Assembly (NCBI RefSeq): GCF_050948215.1
Contig: NW_027488580.1
Location: forward strand, 1,302,001 to 1,366,000
Direction of reading: 5' to 3'
Source of the DNA: Halictus rubicundus
Taxonomy: Eukaryota; Arthropoda; Insecta; Hymenoptera; Halictidae
DNA length: 64,000 nucleotides
Made by a program: the position numbers and the translations under genes. Of the stretch, positions 1 to 15,733 are shown piece by piece (position 1 is the first letter of the stretch; every line of letters begins with the position of its first letter). The notes under the pieces were generated by a model. It ran no database searches, was not told the origin of the DNA, and saw only the letters and a program-made list of their open reading frames with translations.

Positions 1-2334
1 CTATCCTACCCTATCCTCTAACCTATACTATCCTCTATCGTATCCTATCCTCTATCCGATCCTATCCTCTATCCTATCCTATCCTCTATCCTATCCTATC
101 CTCTATCCCATCCAATCCCCTATCCTATCCTCTATCCGATCCTATCCTTTATCCTCTCCTATCCTCTATCCTATAATATCATATATCCTATACTTTTCTC
201 TATACTATGTTATCCTCTATCCTATCCTATTCTGTATCCTATACTCTACCTTATCCTATCCTCTATCCTATCCTATCCTCTATCCTATAATATCATCTAT
301 CCTATCCTATCCTCTATCCTATCCTATTCTCTACCCTATCCTATCCTCTATCCTATCCTATCCACTATCCTATACTATTCTCTATCCTATCCTCTACCCT
401 ATCCTATCGCCTATCCTATCCTATCCTCTATCCTATCCAATCCCCTATCCCATCCTCTATCCGTTCCTATCCTCTATCCTATCCTAACCTCTATCCTATA
501 ATATCATCTATAATATACTATCCTCTATCCTATCTTATCCTCTATCCTATACCATCCTCTATCGTCTCCTATCCTTTATCCTATCCAATCACCTACCCTA
601 TCCTCTATCCGATCCTATCCTCTATCCTATCCTATCCTCTATCCTATAATATCATCTATCCTATACTATTCTCTATCCTATCCTATCCTCTATCCTATAC
701 TATCCTCTATCCTATCCTATCCTCTATCCGATCCTATCCTCTATCCTATCCTATCCTCTATCCTATCCTATTCTGTATCCTATACTCTACCCTATCCTGT
801 CCTCTATCCTATCGTATCCTCTATCGTATCCTATCCTCTATCCGATCCTATCCTCTATCCGATCCTATCCTCTATCCTATCCTATCCTCTATCCTATACT
901 ATTCTCTATCCTATCCTATCCTCTAACCTATACTATCCTCTATCGTATCCTATCCTCTATTTTATCCTATCCTCTATCCTATCCTATCCTCTATCCTATC
1001 CTATCCTCTATCCCATCCAATCCCATATCCTATCCTCTATCCGATCCTATCCTCTATCCTATCCGATCATTTATCCTATCCTATCCTCTATCCGATCCTA
1101 TCCTCTATCCTATCCGATCATTTATCCTATCCTATCCTATATCCTATCCTATCCTCTATAATATCCAATCCCCTATCCTATCCTCTAACTTATCCTATCC
1201 TCTATCCCATCCTATCCTCTATCCTATCCTATTCTCTATCCTATCCTATCCTCTATCCTGTCCTATTCTCTATCTTATCATCTACCCTATCCTATCCTCT
1301 ATCCTATCCTATCCTATCCTCTATCCTATCCTATCCTCTATCCTATCCTATCCTCTATCCTATCCTATCCTCTATCCTATCCTCTATCCTATCCTCTATC
1401 CTATCCTCTATCCTATCCTATCCTATCCTGTGTACCATCCTATCCTCTATCCTATCCAATCCCCTATCCTATCCTCTATCGGATCCTATCCTCTATCCTA
1501 TCCTATCCTCTATAATATCGTATCCTCTATCCTATCCAATCCTCTATCCTATAATATCCTCTATCCTATCCTATCCTCTATACTATCCAAAGCCTTATCC
1601 TATACTCTATCCGATCCTATCCTCTATCCTATCCTATCCTCTAAAATGTCCTATTCTCTATCCTATCATCTACCCTATCCTATCCTCTATCCTATCCAAT
1701 CACCTACCCTATCCTCTATACGATCCTATCCTCTATCGAATCCTATCCTCTATCCTATAATATCATCTATCCTATACTATTCTCTATCCTATCCTATCCT
1801 CTATCCTATACTATCCTCTATCGTATCCTATCCTCTATCTTCTACCCTATCCTATCCTCTATCCTATCCAATCCCCTATCCTATCCTCTATCCGATCCTA
1901 TCCTCTATCCTATCCTATCCTCTATCCTATCCTATCCTCTATCCCATCCAATCCCCTATCCTATCCTCTATCCGATCCTATCCTTTATCCTCTCCTATCC
2001 TCTATCCTATAATATCATACATCCTATACTTTTCTCTATACTATCTTATCCTCTATCCTATACTATCCTCTACCCTATCCTATCCTCTATCCTATCCAAT
2101 CACCTATCCTATCCTCTATATGATCCTATCCTCTATCCTATCCTATCCTCTATCCTATAATATCATATATCCTATACTTTTCTCTATACTATCTTATCCT
2201 CTATCCTATACTATCCTCTATCGTATCCTATCCTCTATTCTGTATCCTATACTCTATCCTATCCTATCCTCTATCCTATCCTATTCTGTATCCTATACTC
2301 TACTCTATCCTATCCTCTATCCTATCCTATCCTC

Positions 2335-5300
2335 TATCCTATAATATCATCTATCCTATCCTATCCTCTATCCTATCCGATTCTCTACCCTATCCTATCC
2401 TCTATCCTATCCTATCCACTATCCTATACTATTCTCTATCCTATCCTCTACCCTATCCTATCGCCTATCCTATCCTATCCTCTATCCTATCCAATCCCCT
2501 ATCCTATCCTCTATCCGTTCCTATCCTCTATCCTATCCTAACCTCTATCCTATAATATCATCTATAATATACTATCCTCTATCCTATCTTATCCTCTATC
2601 CTATACCATCCTCTATCGTCTCCTATCCTTTATCCTATCCAATCACCTACCCTATCCTCTATCCGATCCTATCCTCTATCCTATCCTATCCTCTATCCTA
2701 TAATATCATCTATCCTATACTATTCTCTATCCTATCCTATCCTCTATCCTATACTATCCTCTATCCTATCCTATCCTCTATCCGATCCTATCCTCTATCC
2801 TATCCTATCCTCTATCCTATCCTATCCTCTATCCTATCCTATTCTGTATCCTATACTCTACCCTATCCTGTCCTCTATCCTATCCTATCCTCTATCCTAT
2901 CCTCTATCGTATCCTATCCTCTATCCGATCCTATCCTCTATCCTATCCTATCCTCTATCCTATAATATCATCTATCCTATACTATTCTCTATCCTATCCT
3001 ATCCTCTAACCTATACTACCTCTATCGTATCCTATCCTCTATTTTATCCTATCCTCTATCCTATCCTATCCTCTATCCTATCCTATCCTCTATCCCATCC
3101 AATCCCCTATCCTATCCTCTATCCGATCCTATCCTCTATCCTATCCGATCATTTATCCTATCCTATCCTATATCCTATCCTATCCTCTATACTATCCAAT
3201 AACCTATCCTATCCTCTAACTTATCCTCTCCTCTATCCTATCCTATCCTCTATCCTATCGTATCCTCTATACTATCCAATCCCCTATCCTATCCTCTATC
3301 CGATCCTATCCCCTATCCTATCCTCTCCTCTATCTTATCCAATCCCCTATCCTATCCTCTATCCGTTCCTATCCTCTATCCTATCCTATCCTCTATCCTA
3401 TAATATCATCTACCCTATACTATTCTCTATCCTATCCTCTTCCCTATCCTATCGTCTATCCTATCCAATCCCCTATCCAATCCTCTATCCTATCCTATCC
3501 TCTATAATATCGAATCCTCTAACCTATCCTCTATCCTGTATTATCATCTAACCTATCCTATTCTCTATCCTATCCTCTATCGTCTGTTCTATCGTATCCT
3601 ATCCACTATCCTATCCTATCCTCAATCCTCTCCTATCCTCTATCCTATCCTGTCTTCTATCCTATCATATCCTCTATCCTATCCAATCTCCTATCTTATC
3701 CTCTATCCGTTCCTATCCTCTATCCTATCCTATCCTCTATCCTATAATATCATCTATCCTATACTATTTTCTATCCTATCTTATCCTCTATCCTATACCA
3801 TCCAATATCGTCTCCTATCCTCTATCCTATCCAATTACCTATCCTATCCTCTATCCTATCCTATCCTCTATCCTATAATATCATCTATCCTATACTATTC
3901 TCTATCCTATGTTATCCTCTATCCTATACCATCCTCTATCTTCTCCTATCCTCTATCCCATCCAATCACCTATCCTATCCTCTATCCGATCCTATCCTCT
4001 ATCCTATCCTATCCTATATCCTATAATATGATCTATCCTATACTATTCTCTATCCTATCCTATCCTCTATCCTATACTATCCTCTGTCCTATCCTATCCT
4101 CTATCCTATCCTATCCCCTATCCTATCCTCTATCCGATCCTATCCTCTATCCTATCCTATCCTCTATCCTATCCTATTCTCTATCCTATCCTCTACCCTA
4201 TCCTATCCTCTATCCTATCCAATCACCTATCCTATCCTCTATACGATCCTATCCTCTATCCTATCCTATCCTCTATCCTATCCTATCCTCTATCCTATCC
4301 AATCCTCTATCCTATCCTCTATCGTATCCTATCCTCTATCCGATCCTATCCTCTACCCTATAATATTCTCTATCCGATCCTATCCTCTATCCTATCCTAT
4401 TCTCTATCCTATCCTCTACCCTATCCTATCCTCTATCCTATCCAATCCCCTATCCTATCCGCTACCCTATCCTATCCTCTATACTATTCTATCCTCCATC
4501 CTATCCTATCCTCTATCCTATCCTATCCTATCCTCTATCCTGTCCTATCCTCTATCCTATCCTATCCTCTATACTATCCAATATCCTATCCTATCCTCTA
4601 TCCTATAATATCAACTATCCTATACTATTCTCTATCCTATCCTATCCTCTATCCTATACTATCCTCTATCCTATCCTATCCTCTATCCTATCCTATTCTC
4701 TATCCTATCATCTACCCTATCCTATCCTCTATCCTATCCTATCCTCTATCCTATCCAATCCCCTATCCTATCCTCTATCCTGTAATATCCTCTATCCTAT
4801 CCAATCCTCTATCCTATAATATCATCTATCCTATACTATTCTCTATCCTATCTTATCCTCTATCCTATCCTATCCTCTATAATATCGTATCCACTTTCGT
4901 ATCCTCTATACTATACTATCATCTAACCTATCCTATTCTCTATCCTATCCTCTATCCTATCCTATCCTCTATCCTATCCTATCCTCTACCCTATCCTATC
5001 CTCTATCCTATAATATCATCTATCCTATACTATTCTCTATCCTATCCTCTATCCTATAATATCCTCTATCCTATCCAATCCTCTATCCTATCCTCTATCC
5101 TATCCGATCATCTATCCTATCCTATCCTCTATCCCATCGTATCCTCTATACTATCCAATCCCCTATCATATCCTCTATACGATCCTATCCTCTATCCTAT
5201 CCTATCCTCTATCCTATAATATCATCTATCCTATACTATTCTCTATCTTATCAACTACCCTATCCTATCCTGTATCTTCTACCCTATCCTATCCTCTATC

Positions 5301-8300
5301 CTATCCTATCCTATCCTCTATCCTATAATATCCTCTATCCTATCCTCTATCCTATAATATCCTCTATCCTATCCTCTATCCCATCCGATCATCTATCCTA
5401 TCCTATCCTCTATCCTATACTATCCTCTATCTTATCCTATCCTCCATCCTATCCTATTCTCTATCCTATCATCTACCCTATCCTATCCTCTATCCTATCC
5501 TATCCTCTATCCTATCCAATCCCCTATCCTATCCTCTATCCTGTAATATCCTCTATCCTATCCAATCCTCTATCCTATAATATCATCTATCCTATACTAT
5601 TCTCTATCCTATCTTATCCTCTATCCTATCCTATCCTCTATAATATCGTATCCACTTTCCTATCCTCTATACTATACTATCATCTAACCTATCCTATTCT
5701 CTATCCTATCGTCTATCTTCCGTTCTATCATATCCTATCCACTATCCTATCCTATCCTCAATCTTCTCCTATCCTATCCTATCCTGTATCCTATCCTATC
5801 CTCTATCCTATAATATCCTCTATCCTATCCAATCCTCTATCCTATCCAATCCTCTATCCTATCCTCTATGCTATCCTATCCACTATCCTATACTATTCTC
5901 TATCCTATCCTCTACCCTATCCTATCCCCTATCCTATCCTCTCCTCTATCTTATCCAATCCCCTATCCTATCCTCTATCCGTTCCTATCCTCTATCCTAT
6001 CCTATCCTCTATCCTATAATATCATCTATCCTATACTATTCTCTATCCTATCCTCTTCCCTATCCTATCGTCTATCCTATCGAATCCCCTATCCAATCCT
6101 CTATCCTATCCTGTCTTCTATCCTATCATATCCTCTATCCTATCCAGTCTCCTATCTTATCCTCTATCCGATCCTATCCTCTGTCGTATCCTAACCACTA
6201 TCCTATACTATTCTCTATACTATCCTCTACCCTATCTTATCCCCTATCCTATCCTATCCTCTATCCTATCCAATCCCCTATCCTATCCTCTATCCGTTCC
6301 TATCCTCTTCCCTATCCTATCCTCTATCCTATCCTATCCTCTATCCTATCGAATCACCTATCCTATCCTCTATCCGATCCTATCCTCTACCCTATCCTAT
6401 CCTCTATCCGATCCTATCCTCTATCCTATAATATCATCTATCCAATACTATTCTCTATCCTATCCTATCCTCTATCCTATACTATCCTCTATCGTATCCT
6501 ATCCTCTATCCGATCCTATCCTCTATCCTATCCTATCCTCTATCCTATCCTATTCTGTATCCTATACTCTACCCTATCCTATCCTCTATCCTATCCTATC
6601 ATCAATCCTATCCTATACTTTATCCTATACTATCATCTATCCTCTCCTATCCTATCCTCTATCCTATCCAATCCCCTATCCTATCCACAATCCTATCCTA
6701 TCCTCAATCCTATCCTATCCTCAACCCTATCCTATCCTCTATTCTATCCTATCCTATCCTCTATCCTATCCTATCCTCTATCCTATCCTATCCTCTATCC
6801 GATCCTATCCTCTATCCTATCCTATCCTCTATCCTATCCTATTTTCTATCATATCCTCTACCCTATCCTATTCTCTATCCTATCCTCTATCGTCTGCTCT
6901 ATCCTATCCTCTACCCTATCCTATCCTCCATCCTATACTATCATCTATCGTATCCTATTCTCTATCATATCCTCTATCGTCTGCTGTATCCTATCCTATC
7001 CACTATCCTATCCTATCCTCAATCCTATCCTATCCTCTATCCTATACTATCATCTATCCTCTCCTATCCTATCCTATCCTATCCTATCCTCTATCCTATC
7101 CAATCCCCTATCCTATCCACTATCCTATCCTATCCTGAATCGTATCCTATCCTCAACCCTATCCTATCCTCTATCCTATCCTATCCTGTCCTCTATCCTA
7201 TCCTATCCTCTATCCTATTCTATCCTCCATCCTATCCTATCCTCTATCCGATCCTATCCTCTATCCTATCCTATCCTCTATCCTATCCTATTTTCTATCC
7301 TATCCTCTACCCTATCCTATCCTCTATCCTGTCCTTTCCTCTATCGTCTCCGCTATCCTATCCTATCCTGTATCCTATCCTATCCTCTATCCTATCCACT
7401 CCCCTATCCTATCCTCTGTCCGATCCTCTCCTCTATCATATCCTATCCTCTATAATATCGCATCCTCCATCCTATCCTATCCTCTATTCTATAATATCCT
7501 CTATTCTATCCAATCCTCTATCCTATCCTCTACCCTATCCTCTATCCGATCCTATCCTCTATCCTATCCTATCCCATTCTCTATCCTATCCTCTTCCCTA
7601 TCCTATCCTCTATCCTATCGAATCACCTATCCTATCCTCTATCCGATCCTATCCTCTACCCTATCCTATCCTCTATCCGATCCTATCCTCTATCCTATAA
7701 TATCATCTATCCAATACTATTCTCTATCCTATCCTATCCCCTATCATATACTATCCTCTATCGTATCCTATCCTCTATCCGATCCTATCCTCTATCCTAT
7801 CCTATCCTCTATCCTATCCTATTCTGTATCCTATACTCTACCCTATCCTATCCTCTATCCTATCCTATCATCAATCCTATCCTATCCTTTATCCTATACT
7901 ATCATCTATCCTCTCCTATCCTATCCTCTATCCTATCCAATCCCCTATCCTATCCACAATCCTATCCTATCCTCAATCCTATCCTATCCTCAACCCTATC
8001 CTATCCTCTATTCTATCCTATCCTATCCTCTATCCTATCCTATCCTCTATCCTATCCGATCCTCTATCCTATCCTATCATCTACCCTATCCTATCCTCTA
8101 TCCTATCCTATCCTCTATCCTATCCGATCCTCTATCCTATCCTATCCTCTATACTATCCAATCCCCTATCCTATCCTCTACCCGATCCTATCCTCTATCC
8201 TATCCTATCCTCTATCCTATCCTATCCTCTATCCTATAATATCATCTATCCTATACTATTCTCTATCCTATCCTATCCTCTATCCTATACTATCCTCTAT

Positions 8301-9235
8301 CGTATCCTATCCTCTATCTGATCCTATCCTGTATCCTATCCTATCCTCTATCCTATCCTATCCTCTATCCTATCCAATCCCCTATCCTATCCAATCCCCT
8401 ATCCTATCCTCTGTCCGATCCTATCCTCTATCCTATCCTATCCTCTATAATATCGCATCCTCCATCCTATCCTATCCTCTGTCCTATAATATCCTCTATT
8501 CTATCCAATCCTCTATCCTATCCTCTATCCTGTCCTATCCTCTATAATATCGCATCCTCCATCCTATCCTATCCTCTATCCTATAATATCCTCTATTCTA
8601 TCCGATCCCCTATCCTATCCTCTATCCGATCCTAGCCTCAACCCAATCCTAGTCTCTATCCTATCCTCTACCGTATCCTATCCTTTATCCTATCCTATCC
8701 TCTATACTGCCCAATCCCCTATCCTATCCTCTATCCGATCCTATCTTCCATCATATCCTATCCTCAATCCTATACTATCATCTATCCTATACTCTATCCT
8801 ATCCTCTATCGTCTGCTCTATCCTATCCTATCCACTATCCTATCCTATCCTCAATCCTATCCTATCATCTATCCTATGCAATCACCTATCCTATCCTCTA
8901 CCCGATCCTATCCTCTATACAATCCTATCCTCTATCGTATCTTATCCTCTATCCTATCCTATTCTCTATCCTATCCTCTATCCTATCCTATCCTCTATCC
9001 TATCGTATCCTCTATCTTATCCAATCCCCTATCCTATCCTCTATCCGATCCTATCCTCTATCCTATCCTATCCTCTATCCTATCCTATCCTCTATACAAT
9101 CCTATCCTCTATCGTATCTTATCCTCTATCCTATCCTATTCTCTATCCTATCCTCTATCCTATCCTATCCTCTATCCTATCGTATCCTCTATCTTATCCA
9201 ATCCCCTATCCTATCCTCTATCCGATCCTATCCTC
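2335..9235. repeat. Higher-order repeat, ~6.9-kb unit, copy 1
   Basis: A tract beginning at the ataatatcatc variant near 2340 recurs 6,901 bp downstream at 9241 with the same order of rare variants (cgcctatcc, ccgttcc, cctaacctc, ataccatcc). Landmarks through the unit recur at shifting offsets: 4028 matches 11101, 5868 matches 12575 and 8876 matches 15374. The copies therefore differ by internal deletions and additions of tens to hundreds of bases. Borders were set by eye where the flanks stop matching and are good to about 10-20 bp. Confidence 0.85.
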
Positions 9236-12200
9236 TATCCTATAATATCATCTATCCTATCCTATCCTCTATCCTATCCTATTCTCTACCCTATCCTATC
9301 CTCTATCCTATCCTATCCACTATCCTATACTATTCTCTATCCTATCCTCTACCCTATCCTATCGCCTATCCTATCCTATCCTCTATCCTATCCAATCCCC
9401 TATCCTATCCTCTATCCGTTCCTATCCTCTATCCTATCCTAACCTCTATCCTATAATATCATCTATAATATACTATCCTCTATCCTATCTTATCCTCTAT
9501 CCTATACCATCCTCTATCGTCTCCTATCCTTTATCCTATCCAATCACCTACCCTATCCTCTATCCGATCCTATCCTCTATCCTATCCTATCCTCTATCCT
9601 ATAATATCATCTATCCTATACTATTCTCTATCCTATCCTATCCTCTATCCTATACTATCCTCTATCCTATCCTATCCTCTATCCGATCCTATCCTCTATC
9701 CTATCCTATCCTCTATCCTATCCTATTCTGTATCCTATACTCTACCCTATCCTGTCCTCTATCCTATCCTATCCTCTATCCTATCCTCTATCGTATCCTA
9801 TCCTCTATCCGATCCTATCCTCTATCCTATCCTATCCTCTATCCTATAATATCATCTATCCTATACTATTCTCTATCCTATCCTATCCTCTAACCTATAC
9901 TACCTCTATCGTATCCTATCCTCTATTTTATCCTATCCTCTATCCTATCCTATCCTCTATCCTATCCTATCCTCTATCCCATCCAATCCCCTATCCTATC
10001 CTCTATCCGATCCTATCCTCTATCCTATCCGATCATTTATCCTATCCTATCCTATATCCTATCCTATCCTCTATACTATCCAATAACCTATCCTATCCTC
10101 TAACTTATCCTCTCCTCTATCCTATCCTATCCTCTATCCTATCGTATCCTCTATACTATCCAATCCCCTATCCTATCCTCTATCCGATCCTATCCCCTAT
10201 CCTATCCTCTCCTCTATCTTATCCAATCCCCTATCCTATCCTCTATCCGTTCCTATCCTCTATCCTATCCTATCCTCTATCCTATAATATCATCTATCCT
10301 ATACTATTCTCTATCCTATCCTCTTCCCTATCCTATCGTCTATCCTATCCAATCCCCTATCCAATCCCCTATCCTATCCTATCCTCTATAATATCGAATC
10401 CTCTAACCTATCCTCTATCCTGTATTATCATCTAACCTATCCTATTCTCTATCCTATCCTCTATCGTCTGTTCTATCGTATCCTATCCACTATCCTATCC
10501 TATCCTCAATCCTCTCCTATCCTCTATCCTATCCTGTCTTCTATCCTATCATATCCTCTATCCTATCCAATCTCCTATCTTATCCTCTATCCGATCCTAT
10601 CCTCTATCGTATCCTATCTTCTATCCTATCCTATTCTCTATCCTATCCTCTACCCTATCCTATCCTCTATCCTATCCTAACCACTATCCTATACTATTCT
10701 CTATACTATCCTCTACCCTATCCTATCCCCTATCCTATCCTATCCTCTATCCTATCCAATCCCCTATCCTATCCTCTATCCGTTCCTATCCTCTATCCTA
10801 TCCTATCCTCTATCCTATAATATCATCTATCCTATACTATTTTCTATCCTATCTTATCCTCTATCCTATACCATCCAATATCGTCTCCTATCCTCTATCC
10901 TATCCAATTACCTATCCTATCCTCTATCCTATCCTATCCTCTATCCTATAATATCATCTATCCTATACTATTCTCTATCCTATGTTATCCTCTATCCTAT
11001 ACCATCCTCTATCTTCTCCTATCCTCTATCCCATCCAATCACCTATCCTATCCTCTATCCGATCCTATCCTCTATCCTATCCTATCCTATATCCTATAAT
11101 ATGATCTATCCTATACTATTCTCTATCCTATCCTATCCTCTATCCTATACTATCCTCTGTCCTATCCTATCCTCTATCCTATCCTATCCCCTATCCTATC
11201 CTCTATCCGATCCTATCCTCTATCCTATCCTATCCTATCCTCTATCCTGTCCTATCCTCTATCCTATCCTATCCTCTATACTATCCAATATCCTATCCTA
11301 TCCTCTATCCTATAATATCAACTATCCTATACTATTCTCTATCCTATCCTATCCTCTATCCTATACTATCCTCTATCCTATCCTATCCTCTATCCTATCC
11401 TATTCTCTATCCTATCATCTACCCTATCCTATCCTCTATCCTATCCTATCCTCTATCCTATCCAATCCCCTATCCTATCCTCTATCCTGTAATATCCTCT
11501 ATCCTATCCAATCCTCTATCCTATAATATCATCTATCCTATACTATTCTCTATCCTATCTTATCCTCTATCCTATCCTATCCTCTATAATATCGTATCCA
11601 CTTTCGTATCCTCTATACTATACTATCATCTAACCTATCCTATTCTCTATCCTATCCTCTATCCTATCCTATCCTCTATCCTATCCTATCCTCTACCCTA
11701 TCCTATCCTCTATCCTATAATATCATCTATCCTATACTATTCTCTATCCTATCCTCTATCCTATAATATCCTCTATCCTATCCAATCCTCTATCCTATCC
11801 TCTATCCTATCCGATCATCTATCCTATCCTATCCTCTATCCCATCGTATCCTCTATACTATCCAATCCCCTATCATATCCTCTATACGATCCTATCCTCT
11901 ATCCTATCCTATCCTCTATCCTATAATATCATCTATCCTATACTATTCTCTATCTTATCAACTACCCTATCCTATCCTGTATCTTCTACCCTATCCTATC
12001 CTCTATCCTATCCTATCCTATCCTCTATCCTATAATATCCTCTATCCTATCCTCTATCCTATAATATCCTCTATCCTATCCTCTATCCCATCCGATCATC
12101 TATCCTATCCTATCCTCTATCCTATACTATCCTCTATCTTATCCTATCCTCTATCCTATCCTATTCTCTATCCTATCATCTACCCTATCCTATCCTCTAT

Positions 12201-15200
12201 CCTATCCTATCCTCTATCCTATCCAATCCCCTATCCTATCCTCTATCCTGTAATATCCTCTATCCTATCCAATCCTCTATCCTATAATATCATCTATCCT
12301 ATACTATTCTCTATCCTATCTTATCCTCTATCCTATCCTATCCTCTATAATATCGTATCCACTTTCCTATCCTCTATACTATACTATCATCTAACCTATC
12401 CTATTCTCTATCCTATCGTCTATCGTCCGTTCTATCATATCCTATCCACTATCCTATCCTATCCTCAATCTTCTCCTATCCTATCCTATCCTGTATCCTA
12501 TCCTATCCTCTATCCTATAATATCCTCTATCCTATCCAATCCTCTATCCTATCCAATCCTCTATCCTATCCTCTATGCTATCCTATCCACTATCCTATAC
12601 TATTCTCTATCCTATCCTCTACCCTATCCTATCCCCTATCCTATCCTCTCCTCTATCTTATCCAATCCCCTATCCTATCCTCTATCCGTTCCTATCCTCT
12701 ATCCTATCCTATCCTCTATCCTATAATATCATCTATCCTATACTATTCTCTATCCTATCCTCTTCCCTATCCTATCGTCTATCCTATCCAATCCCCTATC
12801 CAATCCTCTATCCTATCCTGTCTTCTATCCTATCATATCCTCTATCCTATCCAGTCTCCTATCTTATCCTCTATCCGATCCTATCCTCTGTCGTATCCTA
12901 ACCACTATCCTATACTATTCTCTATACTATCCTCTACCCTATCTTATCCCCTATCCTATCCTATCCTCTATCCTATCCAATCCCCTATCCTATCCTCTAT
13001 CCGTTCCTATCCTCTTCCCTATCCTATCCTCTATCCTATCCTATCCTCTATCCTATCGAATCACCTATCCTATCCTCTATCCGATCCTATCCTCTACCCT
13101 ATCCTATCCTCTATCCGATCCTATCCTCTATCCTATAATATCATCTATCCAATACTATTCTCTATCCTATCCTATCCTCTATCCTATACTATCCTCTATC
13201 GTATCCTATCCTCTATCCGATCCTATCCTCTATCCTATCCTATCCTCTATCCTATCCTATTCTGTATCCTATACTCTACCCTATCCTATCCTCTATCCTA
13301 TCCTATCATCAATCCTATCCTATACTTTATCCTATCCTATTTTCTATCATATCCTCTACCCTATCCTATTCTCTATCCTATCCTCTATCGTCTGCTCTAT
13401 CCTATCCTCTACCCTATCCTATCCTCCATCCTATACTATCATCTATCGTATCCTATTCTCTATCATATCCTCTATCGTCTGCTGTATCCTATCCTATCCA
13501 CTATCCTATCCTATCCTCAATCCTATCCTATCCTCTATCCTATACTATCATCTATCCTCTCCTATCCTATCCTATCCTATCCTATCCTCTATCCTATCCA
13601 ATCCCCTATCCTATCCACTATCCTATCCTATCCTGAATCGTATCCTATCCTCAACCCTATCCTATCCTCTATCCTATCCTATCCTGTCCTCTATCCTATC
13701 CTATCCTCTATCCTATTCTATCCTCCATCCTATCCTATCCTCTATCCGATCCTATCCTCTATCCTATCCTATCCTCTATCCTATCCTATTTTCTATCCTA
13801 TCCTCTACCCTATCCTATCCTCTATCCTGTCCTTTCCTCTATCGTCTCCGCTATCCTATCCTATCCTGTATCCTATCCTATCCTCTATCCTATCCACTCC
13901 CCTATCCTATCCTCTGTCCGATCCTCTCCTCTATCATATCCTATCCTCTATAATATCGCATCCTCCATCCTATCCTATCCTCTATTCTATAATATCCTCT
14001 ATTCTATCCAATCCTCTATCCTATCCTCTACCCTATCCTCTATCCGATCCTATCCTCTATCCTATCCTATCCCATTCTCTATCCTATCCTCTTCCCTATC
14101 CTATCCTCTATCCTATCGAATCACCTATCCTATCCTCTACCCGATCCTATCCTCTACCCTATCCTATCCTCTATCCGATCCTATCCTCTATCCTATAATA
14201 TCATCTATCCAATACTATTCTCTATCCTATCCTATCCCCTATCATATACTATCCTCTATCGTATCCTATCCTCTATCCGATCCTATCCTCTATCCTATCC
14301 TATCCTCTATCCTATCCTATTCTGTATCCTATACTCTACCCTATCCTATCCTCTATCCTATCCTATCATCAATCCTACCCTATCCTTTATCCTATACTAT
14401 CATCTATCCTCTCCTATCCTATCCTCTATCCTATCCAATCCCCTATCCTATCCACAATCCTATCCTATCCTCAATCCTATCCTATCCTCAACCCTATCCT
14501 ATCCTCTATTCTATCCTATCCTATCCTCTATCCTATCCTATCCTCTATCCTATCCGATCCTCTATCATATCCTATCATCTACCCTATCCTATCCTCTATC
14601 CTATCCTATCCTCTATCCTATCCGATCCTCTATCCTATCCTATCCTCTATACTATCCAATCCCCTATCCTATCCTCTACCCGATCCTATCCTCTATCCTA
14701 TCCTATCCTCCATCCTATCCTATCCTCTATCCTATAATATCATCTATCCTATACTATTCTCTATCCTATCCTATCCTCTATCCTATACTATCCTCTATCG
14801 TATCCTATCCTCTATCTGATCCTATCCTGTATCCTATCCTATCCTCTATCCTATCCTATCCTCTATCCTATCCAATCCCCTATCCTATCCAATCCCCTAT
14901 CCTATCCTCTGTCCGATCCTATCCTCTATCCTATCCTATCCTCTATAATATCGCATCCTCCATCCTATCCTATCCTCTGTCCTATAATATCCTCTATTCT
15001 ATCCAATCCTCTATCCTATCCTCTATCCTGTCCTATCCTCTATAATATCGCATCCTCCATCCTATCCTATCCTCTATCCTATAATATCCTCTATTCTATC
15101 CGATCCCCTATCCTATCCTCTATCCGATCCTAGCCTCAATCCAATCCTAGTCTCTATCCTATCCTCTACCGTATCCTATCCTTTATCCTATCCTATCCTC

Positions 15201-15733
15201 TATACTGCCCAATCCCCTATCCTATCCTCTATCCGATCCTATCTTCCATCATATCCTATCCTCAATCCTATACTATCATCTATCCTATACTCTATCCTAT
15301 CCTCTATCGTCTGCTCTATCCTATCCTATCCACTATCCTATCCTATCCTCAATCCTATCCTATCATCTATCCTATGCAATCACCTATCCTATCCTCTACC
15401 CGATCCTATCCTCTATACAATCCTATCCTCTATCGTATCTTATCCTCTATCCTATCCTATTCTCTATCCTATCCTCTATCCTATCCTATCCTCTATCCTA
15501 TCGTATCCTCTATCTTATCCAATCCCCTATCCTATCCTCTATCCGATCCTATCCTCTATCCTATCCTATCCTCTATCCTATCCTATCCTCTATACAATCC
15601 TATCCTCTATCGTATCTTATCCTCTATCCTATCCTATTCTCTATCCTATCCTCTATCCTATCCTATCCTCTATCCTATCGTATCCTCTATCTTATCCAAT
15701 CCCCTATCCTATCCTCTATCCGATCCTATCCTC
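9236..15733. repeat. Higher-order repeat, ~6.9-kb unit, copy 2 (6.5 kb)
   Basis: This is the second copy of the 2335-9235 unit, head to tail with it. It is about 400 bp shorter, mainly because a segment matching about 4140-4500 is missing, partly offset by extra sequence near 10.6-10.8 kb. The same start landmark reappears at about 15734. A third copy begins there but departs from the pattern after about 16090. Single-base differences between copies are few, as expected from recent unequal exchange or amplification. Confidence 0.85.
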
